From NCBI GenBank assembly GCA_903879765.1, contig CAIRMS010000173.1, positions 1 through 17,067 of the forward strand: a stretch of 17,067 bases of DNA, written 5' to 3'. The translations under genes were made by a program, and so were the position numbers. The notes under the pieces were generated by a model, which was not told the origin of the DNA, did not search any database, and saw only the letters and a program-made list of their open reading frames with translations. This DNA comes from an uncultured Flavobacteriales bacterium (lineage in GTDB: Bacteria > Bacteroidota > Bacteroidia > Flavobacteriales_D > Crocinitomicaceae). This document shows, one piece after another, positions 1-6,616 of the stretch. Each line of letters opens with the position of its first letter. The first letter of the stretch is position 1.

Positions 1-210
1 CGACAAGAGACACTTTGGTTTGAACAATTCAATAAATACGGTTTGACAGAAGGGGAGGAGCGCAGTAAATTTGCCATGAATTACATTCCGATGTTGCTGT
101 ATTTGGAACAGAAATATGAGAAAGAAGGAAATGAAGTGTTGTTGCTTCAGATTCGAGAAAGCATGGATTATATTCTTGGAAAGAAAGTCATAAAAAAGGC
201 GGGTAATTAG
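1..210 (+). CDS. C-terminal fragment of an unrecognised protein (partial at the window edge)
   Basis: An open frame enters from the left edge and ends at a TAG at 208-210, giving the last 69 residues of a protein. The visible part is polar and probably alpha-helical, with many Glu and Lys (for example the segments FNKYGLTEGEERSKFAMNY and LLLQIRESMDYILGKK). No cysteine, signal or catalytic motif can be seen. I do not recognise the family and assign no function. The sigma-factor ATG follows the stop codon with no spacer, so the two are very likely co-transcribed and translationally coupled; the ribosome site of the sigma gene would lie inside this gene's end (around the ggcggg at 199-204). Confidence refers to this being a real coding end. 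Confidence 0.7.
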   Translation, partial: RQETLWFEQFNKYGLTEGEERSKFAMNYIPMLLYLEQKYEKEGNEVLLLQIRESMDYILGKKVIKKAGN

Positions 211-789
211 ATGAAATTCTTTCGTAAATCGATATCAGACTGGAGTGATGAGTCCCTAATGCAAGCGTTAGGACAAGGGAATCAGTCTGCCTTTACGGAA
301 TTGTATGATCGTTATTCTGGGAAATTAAAAGGCTATTTTCGAAACATGCTTTGGCGCGATGATGAAAAAGCAGAGGATTTTGTCCACGATTTGTTCGCGA
401 AGATCATTCAGCATCCAGAATTGTTTGACACATCTCGTTCGTTCAAGACCTGGCTTTTCTCGGTGGCAAGTAACATGTGTAAAAATGAGTACAAACGAAT
501 GGAAGTAAGAAAAAACACGGTGCATGGTGTGGATACCTCTTTCGCGGCATCCAACGAAAATGTATTGAATCAAGTTCAAGACGCACAGTTTTTAGCAGAA
601 TTTGAAGAGAAATTGCAAGAATTAGATGAAAAACATCGATCCGTGTTTACGTTGCGACACCTCGATGGACTTGCGTTAAAAGAAATCGCCGAGATATTAG
701 ACATCAACGAAGGGACGGTAAAGTCACGTTTATTTTATGCAACGAAATTTTTAGCAAATCAACTGAGTGTTTACCAATTGACACAATAA
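211..789 (+). CDS. ECF-family RNA polymerase sigma factor (sigma-70 family)
   Basis: This 192-residue protein has the two-domain form of extracytoplasmic-function sigma factors. Region 2 spans about residues 25-95, with LYDRYSGKLKGYFRNM, the acidic DEKAEDFVHDLF helix that contacts core polymerase, and FKTWLFSVASNMCKNEYKR for -10 recognition. Region 4 spans about 135-182, with the helix-turn-helix LALKEIAEILDINEGTVKSR that binds the -35 element. Its length is normal for the family. It should direct core RNA polymerase to a small regulon, probably for an envelope cue, because the next gene (2 nt downstream) encodes a single-pass membrane protein of anti-sigma form. The ATG directly abuts the TAG of the preceding gene, so it may be expressed from an upstream promoter. 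The regulon cannot be read from the sequence. The family call is secure; the specific group is not. Confidence 0.93.
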   Translation: MKFFRKSISDWSDESLMQALGQGNQSAFTELYDRYSGKLKGYFRNMLWRDDEKAEDFVHDLFAKIIQHPELFDTSRSFKTWLFSVASNMCKNEYKRMEVRKNTVHGVDTSFAASNENVLNQVQDAQFLAEFEEKLQELDEKHRSVFTLRHLDGLALKEIAEILDINEGTVKSRLFYATKFLANQLSVYQLTQ

Positions 790-791
790 AG

Positions 792-1595
792 ATGGAAGAT
801 ACATTAAAAAACATCCTGAAAAAACACACAACGTTTGCGGACTTAAATGACGCCGAACGTTTGCAATTAGTGGAATGGTGTGCCGATGAACAGGAATTTC
901 AGTCCTTGAAAAAGCTGTTTCAGCAAGTCGATGTTTGGTCGGAACAACCAACGGATGATTCCAACACGAAACTACGTTTGGACCAACTCTTTGCCATTCA
1001 ATATGCTGGCAAACAATCACAATCCGGTGGAAGGGAAATCCGCTTTTCTAAAAATCGTTTTAGTCGCGTAGCTACTTGGGCTTCTGTTCCCGCGGTAGCA
1101 GCGGCATTGATTCTGACATGGTACAATTATCAATCAGAACCAGAAAGAACGTTGGCTAAAAACCAACCAAAAACTCAATCAGAAGTTAAGCAAGTAACCA
1201 AAGAAAAGAAAAAGGAATCAAACCTTTTGACAATCATACCTACAGAAGTTGCATCCGAGTCCTCAAACCAAGAAATCCCTAATGAAATTGCTTCGATAGA
1301 AGGCCCATTACCTGAGAAGAGTGAGCGTGCATCCGATGATATTGTAACCGTAGTTCCTGATGTTTCGTGGTCATCAAGTCTTGCAAATGGCTCTAATGTT
1401 ACGCTTTCAACTACGAGCGTGGGCGCTGCAACCTATTCATGGACTGCCGGAAATTTGAGCGAAGTACAAGTTGTATCCTCCAACGTGGCATCCAAAGAAA
1501 AAATGAGTTCTCGTAAAAAACAAGCGGATGCTTTTACTTCGTTTAGTGTGAAGTCAATGCCGGAAATGTTAGATGTGATTGTAGCGGCCTATTAA
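792..1595 (+). CDS. Putative membrane-bound anti-sigma-like protein with a PKD-like external segment
   Basis: A 267-residue protein starts 2 nt after the sigma-factor stop. Residues 1-92 are charged and probably cytoplasmic (LQLVEWCADEQEF, then a basic stretch before the membrane). One hydrophobic helix lies at about 93-111 (VATWASVPAVAAALILTWY), followed by a long Lys/Glu/Ser-rich linker to about 185. Residues 186-232 read like part of a PKD/Ig-like domain (NVTLSTTSVGAATYSWTAG). It ends SMPEMLDVIVAAY. Position, topology and size fit an anti-sigma factor that holds the ECF factor at the inner membrane and senses periplasmic change, but I see neither a FecR domain nor a zinc-binding anti-sigma motif, so the role is inferred from context. 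Its TAA overlaps the stop of the convergent gene by 4 nt-scale overlap (1592-1595). Confidence 0.7.
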   Translation: MEDTLKNILKKHTTFADLNDAERLQLVEWCADEQEFQSLKKLFQQVDVWSEQPTDDSNTKLRLDQLFAIQYAGKQSQSGGREIRFSKNRFSRVATWASVPAVAAALILTWYNYQSEPERTLAKNQPKTQSEVKQVTKEKKKESNLLTIIPTEVASESSNQEIPNEIASIEGPLPEKSERASDDIVTVVPDVSWSSSLANGSNVTLSTTSVGAATYSWTAGNLSEVQVVSSNVASKEKMSSRKKQADAFTSFSVKSMPEMLDVIVAAY

Positions 1596-2167
1596 TAGCG
1601 AAGAACGAAATGTTCTTTTTCTTGAAATGTTCTTTTTGATAAAAGTCCAACGTGAAATAAATCTGCAGTGAAGTGAAGAGAGGAATGGGAAATAAGCTTA
1701 TTCCATTCATTTATTGGAAAGTGCTTTGTTCTCAAGCCGCTCACGACAACCATTGACTGATCGTCTAAGCTTGGAATAAGTTCAAGGATATTTTTCCATG
1801 AGGATGGATCAAATTGAGAACATTCAATAAAAATCAAACTAGATTCTAAATCCTTTTCCCTTTTTTTTGGAAAAATCAATGCGTCAACTTCCGCTTGAAT
1901 ATTTTGTTGGTGAAGAAAGGTCTGAAGTGTTTCTAAGGTCTGAAGATTGGTCGAAATCCGACGGAAACCCAGGTGTTTAGTCAATTGCGTCAATAGTTTT
2001 AGGGAAGTTGATTTCGTCCCTAAAGAAGACGCGGCGTTTTTTAATTGATTTTCTGAAATAGTTAATCGAAAACAATTGTCGACTAAATCATACACAAAGG
2101 GAGAATGAATCCCGTGTCTTCCTTTGGCTTTCCAACTATATTTTATAATTTCGAAGAATCGATTCAC
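1592..2167 (-). CDS. Shortened class I SAM-methyltransferase-family protein, possibly a pseudoenzyme
   Basis: The N-terminus carries KAKGRHGIHSPFVYDLVD and the C-terminus LFHVGLLSKRTFQEKEHFVLRY. Both ends resemble a class I SAM-dependent methyltransferase family common in Bacteroidota (recalled from memory: an HGIHSPFVYD start and a DLFFxGLxF...KEHFxIRF end, about 240-270 residues). Here only about 191 residues remain and no acidic-x-G-x-G-x-G SAM-binding loop can be seen between them; the middle keeps a strand reading SLIFIECSQF where the family has its acidic motif. I place the start at a GTG (MNRFFEIIKYSW...), because the longer frame opening at 2236 would run 42 nt into the divergent gene's coding sequence and adds an odd Cys/Phe-rich head. 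With the GTG, 27 bp separate the two divergent genes. It may be catalytically dead or have a changed cofactor use. The reading frame is intact. Confidence 0.6.
   Translation of the reverse strand: MNRFFEIIKYSWKAKGRHGIHSPFVYDLVDNCFRLTISENQLKNAASSLGTKSTSLKLLTQLTKHLGFRRISTNLQTLETLQTFLHQQNIQAEVDALIFPKKREKDLESSLIFIECSQFDPSSWKNILELIPSLDDQSMVVVSGLRTKHFPINEWNKLISHSSLHFTADLFHVGLLSKRTFQEKEHFVLRY
1601..1620 (+). terminator. Weak candidate intrinsic terminator after the first sigma/anti-sigma pair
   Basis: Just after the stop codon at 1593-1595 lies AAGAAC-GAAAT-GTTCTT followed by a run of T, a 6-bp stem with a 5-nt loop and a U-tract. This is the right place and form for a rho-independent terminator of the plus-strand operon. 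The stem is short and AT-rich, and the site lies inside the 3' coding end of the opposite gene, so it could be fortuitous. Confidence 0.35.
2123..2153 (+). promoter_or_regulatory. Candidate Bacteroidota-type promoter for the DUF4301 gene
   Basis: TTTG at 2123-2126 is followed after 19 nt by TAATTTCG at 2146-2153, which matches the Bacteroidota -7 consensus TAnnTTTG at all but one position. It would give a leader of roughly 35 nt before the ATG at 2195. It sits inside the 5' coding end of the divergent methyltransferase-like gene, as expected where two genes diverge with almost no gap. A second near match (TATATTTT, 2137-2144) overlaps it, so the exact element is uncertain. Confidence 0.3.
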
Positions 2168-2194
2168 GATGCAAAATAACAACTTTCCATAGAC

Positions 2195-3595
2195 ATGGGG
2201 CAAATAGGAGCAGAAGAAAAAAACGTGTTGGAGCAAAAAAAAGCCATTTTGAACGGGGTTCCGTCTCTTGATGTTTTAAAACCATGTAGGCTGGGAGATG
2301 GAATTATTCAACTTGAAAAAGAAGAAGAATTAGCGTTCAAACAACGTTTTGAATTGTTAACGAAACAACTCTCCTTTTTTATTCCTGCTTCCGGTTCCGG
2401 TTCTAGGATGTTTCAATTTCTATATGACTATTTAAATCAAACTTCGGAATTAAATCAGGCACAGACGGAGCAATTTATCCGTCGCATTTCCTCCTTTGCA
2501 TTTTACAAGTGTTTCCCTAATGATGTCAAAGAAAAGATAGAAAATTTTGCTTGGACCATAGATGATTTAATCGCTTTTGTATTGGGCGAAGACGGATTAA
2601 ATTATGGTTTGTATCCCAAGGGACTTATTCCGTTTCATTCGCTCGGGCCATTCATTCTGAATCCATTTCAGGAACAGCTGATACAAGGAAGTAAATTAAA
2701 GAATCAACCCATCGCTTTTCATTTTACGATTCAATCAAAATTTAAGGGTCATTTTGAAGAGGCGATCAAGAGTTTAAGTGAAATGACCGGTGATGATTAT
2801 CCGGTAAGTTACTCGGAACAAGATGCCAACACGAATTCATATGCATTTTATCCTGATGGAACTTTAGCAATTGGAGACAATGGTGATGCGATTCGTCGTC
2901 CTGCCGGACATGGAACCTTGTTAACTAATTTAGCTCAAATTGATAGTGAGTACGTGCTGGTGAAAAACATTGATAACCTTCAACATTTTAGTCAGTCAGA
3001 AGCAAGTACGGAGCAATGGAAAATCCTAGTAGGTCTGTTGGATCACTTGAAGGAAGCTTTTTTAACCTTGGAAGAAGAACCATCGCTGGTGGAATTTGAA
3101 AAACTAAACCAACGTTTTCAATTTTTGCCTCAGAATGAGTTGAAAAATGTCGAGGATTTAAAAGCATTCATTCATCGTCCCATGCGCGTTTGTGGGATGG
3201 TTAAAAATGAAGGTCAGCCAGGTGGTGGCCCATTTTTCGTTCAAAAGGATGGAAAGATCCGTAAGCAAATTGTGGAAAAGGCTCAATTGGCAAATACAGA
3301 TAAAGTGAATGCCCTTCTGATGCAAAGCACGCATTTTAATCCAGTGATGATGGTACTTGGCATGAAAGATTTTCAAGGAAATATGTTTGACTTGAGCCAA
3401 TTTACCGAAAATGATTCCTATTTTATTGTCGAAAAAGACCACATGGGTAAAAAAATTCAATTCATTGAATATCCGGGTCTTTGGAACGGGGGAATGGCGA
3501 AATGGAACACTGTTTTCGTTGAAATACCCAATGAAGTTTTTACTCCAGTGAAAACCGTATTAGATTTGTTGCAAAACGCACATCAATCCCTTTAA
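2195..3595 (+). CDS. DUF4301 family protein, probable nucleotidyltransferase-like fold
   Basis: This 466-residue soluble protein matches the DUF4301 family of Bacteroidota in motif order and length. Visible landmarks are a glycine/serine-rich FIPASGSGSRMF at about 61-73, FYPDGTLAIGDNGDAIRRPAG leading to GHGTLL at about 238-243, SEYVLVKNIDNLQ at about 251-263, and CGMVKNEGQPGGGPFFV at about 333-349. The first resembles the nucleotide-binding loop of sugar-nucleotidyltransferases, and the GHG plus EYVxVxNIDN pair resembles UDP-glucose/UDP-sugar pyrophosphorylases. The biochemical role is unproven; a nucleotidyltransferase acting on a sugar or other phosphate is my inference. There is no signal peptide, so it is cytoplasmic. 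It diverges from the methyltransferase-like gene and is followed after 62 bp by nfu, which has its own promoter-like element. Confidence 0.85.
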   Translation: MGQIGAEEKNVLEQKKAILNGVPSLDVLKPCRLGDGIIQLEKEEELAFKQRFELLTKQLSFFIPASGSGSRMFQFLYDYLNQTSELNQAQTEQFIRRISSFAFYKCFPNDVKEKIENFAWTIDDLIAFVLGEDGLNYGLYPKGLIPFHSLGPFILNPFQEQLIQGSKLKNQPIAFHFTIQSKFKGHFEEAIKSLSEMTGDDYPVSYSEQDANTNSYAFYPDGTLAIGDNGDAIRRPAGHGTLLTNLAQIDSEYVLVKNIDNLQHFSQSEASTEQWKILVGLLDHLKEAFLTLEEEPSLVEFEKLNQRFQFLPQNELKNVEDLKAFIHRPMRVCGMVKNEGQPGGGPFFVQKDGKIRKQIVEKAQLANTDKVNALLMQSTHFNPVMMVLGMKDFQGNMFDLSQFTENDSYFIVEKDHMGKKIQFIEYPGLWNGGMAKWNTVFVEIPNEVFTPVKTVLDLLQNAHQSL

Positions 3596-3634
3596 AAAAA
3601 CCATATTTTAACTGCTTCAACGGTTTAATTTGGC

Positions 3635-3642
3635 TATTTTTG
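3635..3642 (+). promoter_or_regulatory. Candidate -7 element of the nfu promoter
   Basis: TATTTTTG fits the Bacteroidota -7 consensus TAnnTTTG exactly and ends 15 nt before the nfu ATG, implying a very short A-rich leader (aaaaaaaaacaaag). No convincing TTTG lies at the expected distance upstream, so only half of the promoter is supported. Confidence 0.45.
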
Positions 3643-3657
3643 TAAAAAAAAACAAAG

Positions 3658-4260
3658 ATGATTCCAGTTACGGTTTACGCTGAAATGACTCCTAATCCGA
3701 CAACGATGAAATACGTTGCGAATAAATATTTATTAGCTACTGGTGATGCGGTAGAATTCGCCTCAAAGGCAGACTCGAAAGGATATTCTCCATTAGCGGA
3801 AGCGCTTTTCGATTTTCCTTTTGTTCAAAAGGTATTTATTGCAGCTAATTTCATTACAATCACGAAAACTGACAATGTTCCTTGGGATTTCATTAACATG
3901 GAATTACGTGAATTTATCAGAGAATGGATGTCTTTTGGTAAAGAAATATTGATTCAAATGCCTACGCAATTAGCACAAATGGAAGATGAATCAACTTCAG
4001 ATAAACCAGCAAAAACCTTTAATCCAAGTGATTTCGATGATCCAATCCGCGCATTATTGGATGAATATGTTCGTCCGGCGGTTGAAAATGACGGTGGAGC
4101 AATTGATTTTGTTGGATTCGAAGATGGAATTGTAACTGTTTTAATGAAAGGTTCATGTGCAGGATGTCCTTCATCCACGGCAACACTAAAAGGTGGAATC
4201 GAGAATTTATTAAAGCAACATTTACCAGAAGTGAAAGAAGTTGTGGCTTTAAACGGATAA
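3658..4260 (+). CDS. Nfu/NifU-type iron-sulfur cluster carrier protein
   Basis: This 200-residue protein has an Nfu N-terminal domain (about 5-88; TPNPTTMKYVANK is the family signature) and a C-terminal NifU domain (about 125-198) with the cluster-binding CAGCPSS motif, Cys167 and Cys170. The CXXC of two subunits normally holds a bridging [4Fe-4S] cluster that is delivered to apo-enzymes in the cytoplasm. A Ser/Asp/Lys-rich linker at about 108-124 joins the domains. Length and domain order are those of Bacteroidota and mitochondrial NFU1-type proteins. The ATG is preceded by an A-rich leader with a -7 element, which supports this start. No other Fe-S assembly gene is present in the window, so it acts with partners encoded elsewhere. 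Both ligand cysteines are intact. Confidence 0.93.
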   Translation: MIPVTVYAEMTPNPTTMKYVANKYLLATGDAVEFASKADSKGYSPLAEALFDFPFVQKVFIAANFITITKTDNVPWDFINMELREFIREWMSFGKEILIQMPTQLAQMEDESTSDKPAKTFNPSDFDDPIRALLDEYVRPAVENDGGAIDFVGFEDGIVTVLMKGSCAGCPSSTATLKGGIENLLKQHLPEVKEVVALNG

Positions 4261-4307
4261 AATTAGCGGGCGATTCACATATTTTAGTCCAATTCAATAA
4301 TTATTCC

Positions 4308-4339
4308 TACATTTAGATGAACAAGTCAAAGAACTTGTT
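4308..4339 (+). promoter_or_regulatory. Candidate recQ -7 element followed by a 7-bp inverted repeat
   Basis: TACATTTA (4308-4315) is a one-mismatch fit to TAnnTTTG, 47 nt before the recQ ATG. Directly after it, AACAAGT (4320-4326) and ACTTGTT (4333-4339) form a perfect 7-bp inverted repeat with a 6-nt spacer. Around the predicted start site this could be an operator or a small 5'-leader hairpin. Both parts are AT-rich and could occur by chance. Confidence 0.3.
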
Positions 4340-4362
4340 GTTTCCCATAGACAAAATCCAAC

Positions 4363-6567
4363 ATGGAGTCCGAATTACATATTGAAAATCAAATTGACCT
4401 CAACAGTGCATTGCGCCATTATTTTGGTTTCGATCAATTTAAAGGTGAACAAGAAGCGATCATTCGCAATGTTTTGAATGGCAAAAATACCTTTGTCATT
4501 ATGCCAACTGGCGGTGGAAAATCGATGTGTTACCAATTGCCGTCACTTTTAATGAATGGTACCGCAATCATTGTTTCTCCTCTCATTGCCTTGATGAAAA
4601 ATCAGGTGGATGCCATTCGTGGCTTTAGTGAAAATGAAAATGTTGCGCATTTCTTGAATTCTTCCTTATCTAAAGGTGAAATTCAGCAAGTTCGCAAGGA
4701 TATTCAATCTGGAAGCACCAAAATGCTCTTTGTCGCACCGGAATCCCTTACGAAGAAAGAAAACATAGACTTCTTGACCACAGTGGAGATTTCATTCTTT
4801 GCAATTGATGAAGCACATTGTATTTCTGAATGGGGACATGATTTCCGTCCAGAATACCGACGTCTTCGTGAAATATTTCAAAAAATATCAAACGTTCCTG
4901 TTATTGCTTTAACGGCAACGGCGACTCCGAAAGTTCAATATGACATTCAGAAGAACTTGAATATGTTGGATGCGGACGTGTTTAAATCTTCCTTCAACAG
5001 AGACAATTTATATTACGAGATCCGACCAAAACGCGATGTTGAAAAGGAAATCATCCGATACATTAAAAACCACCAAGGTGAAAGCGGTATTATCTATTGC
5101 TTAAGCCGTAAAAAAGTGGAGGAAATTGCCGAATTACTTCAAGTAAATGGCATCAATGCGTTACCATATCACGCAGGACTCGATGCTGGTTCAAGAGCTA
5201 GGCATCAAGACATGTTCCTAATGGAAGATGTGGAAGTGATCGTTGCAACCATCGCTTTTGGAATGGGAATCGATAAACCAGACGTGCGTTATGTCATTCA
5301 CCACGACATTCCAAAATCATTGGAAAGTTATTACCAAGAAACGGGAAGAGCGGGAAGAGATGGTGGCATAGGTGAATGTGTCGCTTTTTATAGCTACAAG
5401 GACATCGAAAAGCTTGAGAAGTTTTTGCAAGGAAAGGCTATTACAGAGCAAGAAATTGGACGACAATTACTGCATGAAATCGTTTCATATGCAGAAACAT
5501 CCGTTTGTCGTCGCAAGTTTATTCTACATTATTTCGGAGAAACATTCGAAGAAAAGAGATGCAACGAACAATGCGATAACTGCCGTAATCCAAGGGAGCG
5601 CACCGAAGGAATGAAATACGTGGAGATGCTATTGAACGCCATTGTTCTGATGGACGAGACCCAAAAAGCAAAACACTATTGCGCGTATTTATCGGGACAC
5701 GTTACCGCGGATATTAAAGCATATAAACAAGATCAATTTCCAACATTCGGAATTGGGAAAGAGAAGGATGAACATTTCTGGAATGCAGTGATTCGTCAAA
5801 CTGGAGTTGGTGGACTCATCTATAAAGACGTAGAGACTTTTGGCACCTTGAAATTAACGGAAGAAGGCAGGGTATTTTTGAAAAATCCATCATCTTTTAT
5901 GTTAATCAAACAACATGACTTTTCCGGAACTGACGACGATGATTCCATCGTACAGGTTGCTGGTAAAGGAGGTGCTTTTGATGAGCAATTATACGATTTA
6001 CTCATTGACTTGCGAAAAACGATTTCGAAGCAAAAAAGTGTTCCACCTTTTGTGATTTTTCAAGAACCTTCTTTGCGTGATATGTGTTTGCAGTATCCGA
6101 TTACGATGGATGAATTGACAAACATTCAAGGTGTTGGAACGGGAAAAGCACAGCGTTATGGTGCTCCATTTATCGATTTAATCGCAAATTATGTTGAGAG
6201 CAACGATATCGAACGTCCTCAAGATATGGTGGTGAAAACACTGGTCAATAAATCGGTGCTGAAAGTTCAGTTAATACAAAACATTGACAGAAAACTTCCT
6301 TTAGAAGATATTGCCAAGGCTCAAGGTAAGACATTTGACGATATTCTTGACGAACTCGAGTCTATCATCAATGCTGGAACAAGAGTCAACATCAATTACT
6401 ACATCAATACGATTTTAGACGGCGAGAACCAAGAGGAGATCTTTGATTACTTCTCTGAGGCTGAAACCGACGATTTGGTCACTGCGTACCATGAATTTGA
6501 TGGACTTTATTCAGAAGAGGAATTACGCCTTATGCGCATTAAATTCATGAGTGAAGTAGCCAATTAG
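4363..6567 (+). CDS. recQ: ATP-dependent DNA helicase RecQ
   Basis: A complete 734-residue RecQ, a 3'-5' DNA helicase of recombinational repair. The helicase core shows FKGEQEAII, Walker A PTGGGKS (48-54), the DEAH box (149-152) followed by CISEWGHDFRPEYR, motif III LTATAT, and motifs V/VI VATIAFGMGIDKPDVRYVIH and YYQETGRAGRDG. The RecQ zinc site follows, with Cys382 in CRRKFILHYFGE and Cys400, Cys404 and Cys407 in CNEQCDNC. An HRDC domain lies at about 538-608 (with FQEPSLRDMC and ITMDELTNIQGVGTGKAQRYG). Residues 625-734 form an additional helical tail of helix-turn-helix type, seen in longer RecQ proteins. All helicase motifs are intact. The gene is monocistronic: 102 bp separate it from nfu and its 3' neighbour is convergent. 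Confidence 0.97.
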   Translation: MESELHIENQIDLNSALRHYFGFDQFKGEQEAIIRNVLNGKNTFVIMPTGGGKSMCYQLPSLLMNGTAIIVSPLIALMKNQVDAIRGFSENENVAHFLNSSLSKGEIQQVRKDIQSGSTKMLFVAPESLTKKENIDFLTTVEISFFAIDEAHCISEWGHDFRPEYRRLREIFQKISNVPVIALTATATPKVQYDIQKNLNMLDADVFKSSFNRDNLYYEIRPKRDVEKEIIRYIKNHQGESGIIYCLSRKKVEEIAELLQVNGINALPYHAGLDAGSRARHQDMFLMEDVEVIVATIAFGMGIDKPDVRYVIHHDIPKSLESYYQETGRAGRDGGIGECVAFYSYKDIEKLEKFLQGKAITEQEIGRQLLHEIVSYAETSVCRRKFILHYFGETFEEKRCNEQCDNCRNPRERTEGMKYVEMLLNAIVLMDETQKAKHYCAYLSGHVTADIKAYKQDQFPTFGIGKEKDEHFWNAVIRQTGVGGLIYKDVETFGTLKLTEEGRVFLKNPSSFMLIKQHDFSGTDDDDSIVQVAGKGGAFDEQLYDLLIDLRKTISKQKSVPPFVIFQEPSLRDMCLQYPITMDELTNIQGVGTGKAQRYGAPFIDLIANYVESNDIERPQDMVVKTLVNKSVLKVQLIQNIDRKLPLEDIAKAQGKTFDDILDELESIINAGTRVNINYYINTILDGENQEEIFDYFSEAETDDLVTAYHEFDGLYSEEELRLMRIKFMSEVAN

Positions 6568-6600
6568 GCTTAAACGCCACTTTTTGGTGCAATTCATTAC

Positions 6601-6615
6601 CTGTAAGTCCTACAG
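6601..6615. repeat. Small hairpin between convergent recQ and peptidase genes
   Basis: CTGTA-AGTCC-TACAG forms a 5-bp stem with a 5-nt loop in the 49-bp gap between the recQ stop and the peptidase stop, where a bidirectional terminator would be expected. There is no T-tract directly after it on either strand, so terminator function is doubtful. Confidence 0.25.
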
Positions 6616-6616
6616 C

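Noticed and set aside
2168..2236. N-terminal extension of the methyltransferase-like gene to an ATG at 2236
   Set aside because: It would overlap the divergent DUF4301 coding start by 42 nt and adds a Cys/Phe-rich head not expected for the family; the GTG at 2167 gives a family-like start. Not fully excluded.
3158..3460. 100-residue minus-strand frame within the DUF4301 gene
   Set aside because: A shadow of conserved DUF4301 coding; no independent start signal or motif.
4019..4297. 92-residue open frame on the minus strand over the nfu gene
   Set aside because: It lies opposite the strongly conserved NifU domain, has no recognisable motif and is explained as a shadow of the real gene.
6575..6595. 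Possible terminator CACTTTTTGGTG after recQ
   Set aside because: The stem would be only three base pairs around a T-rich loop, too weak to call.
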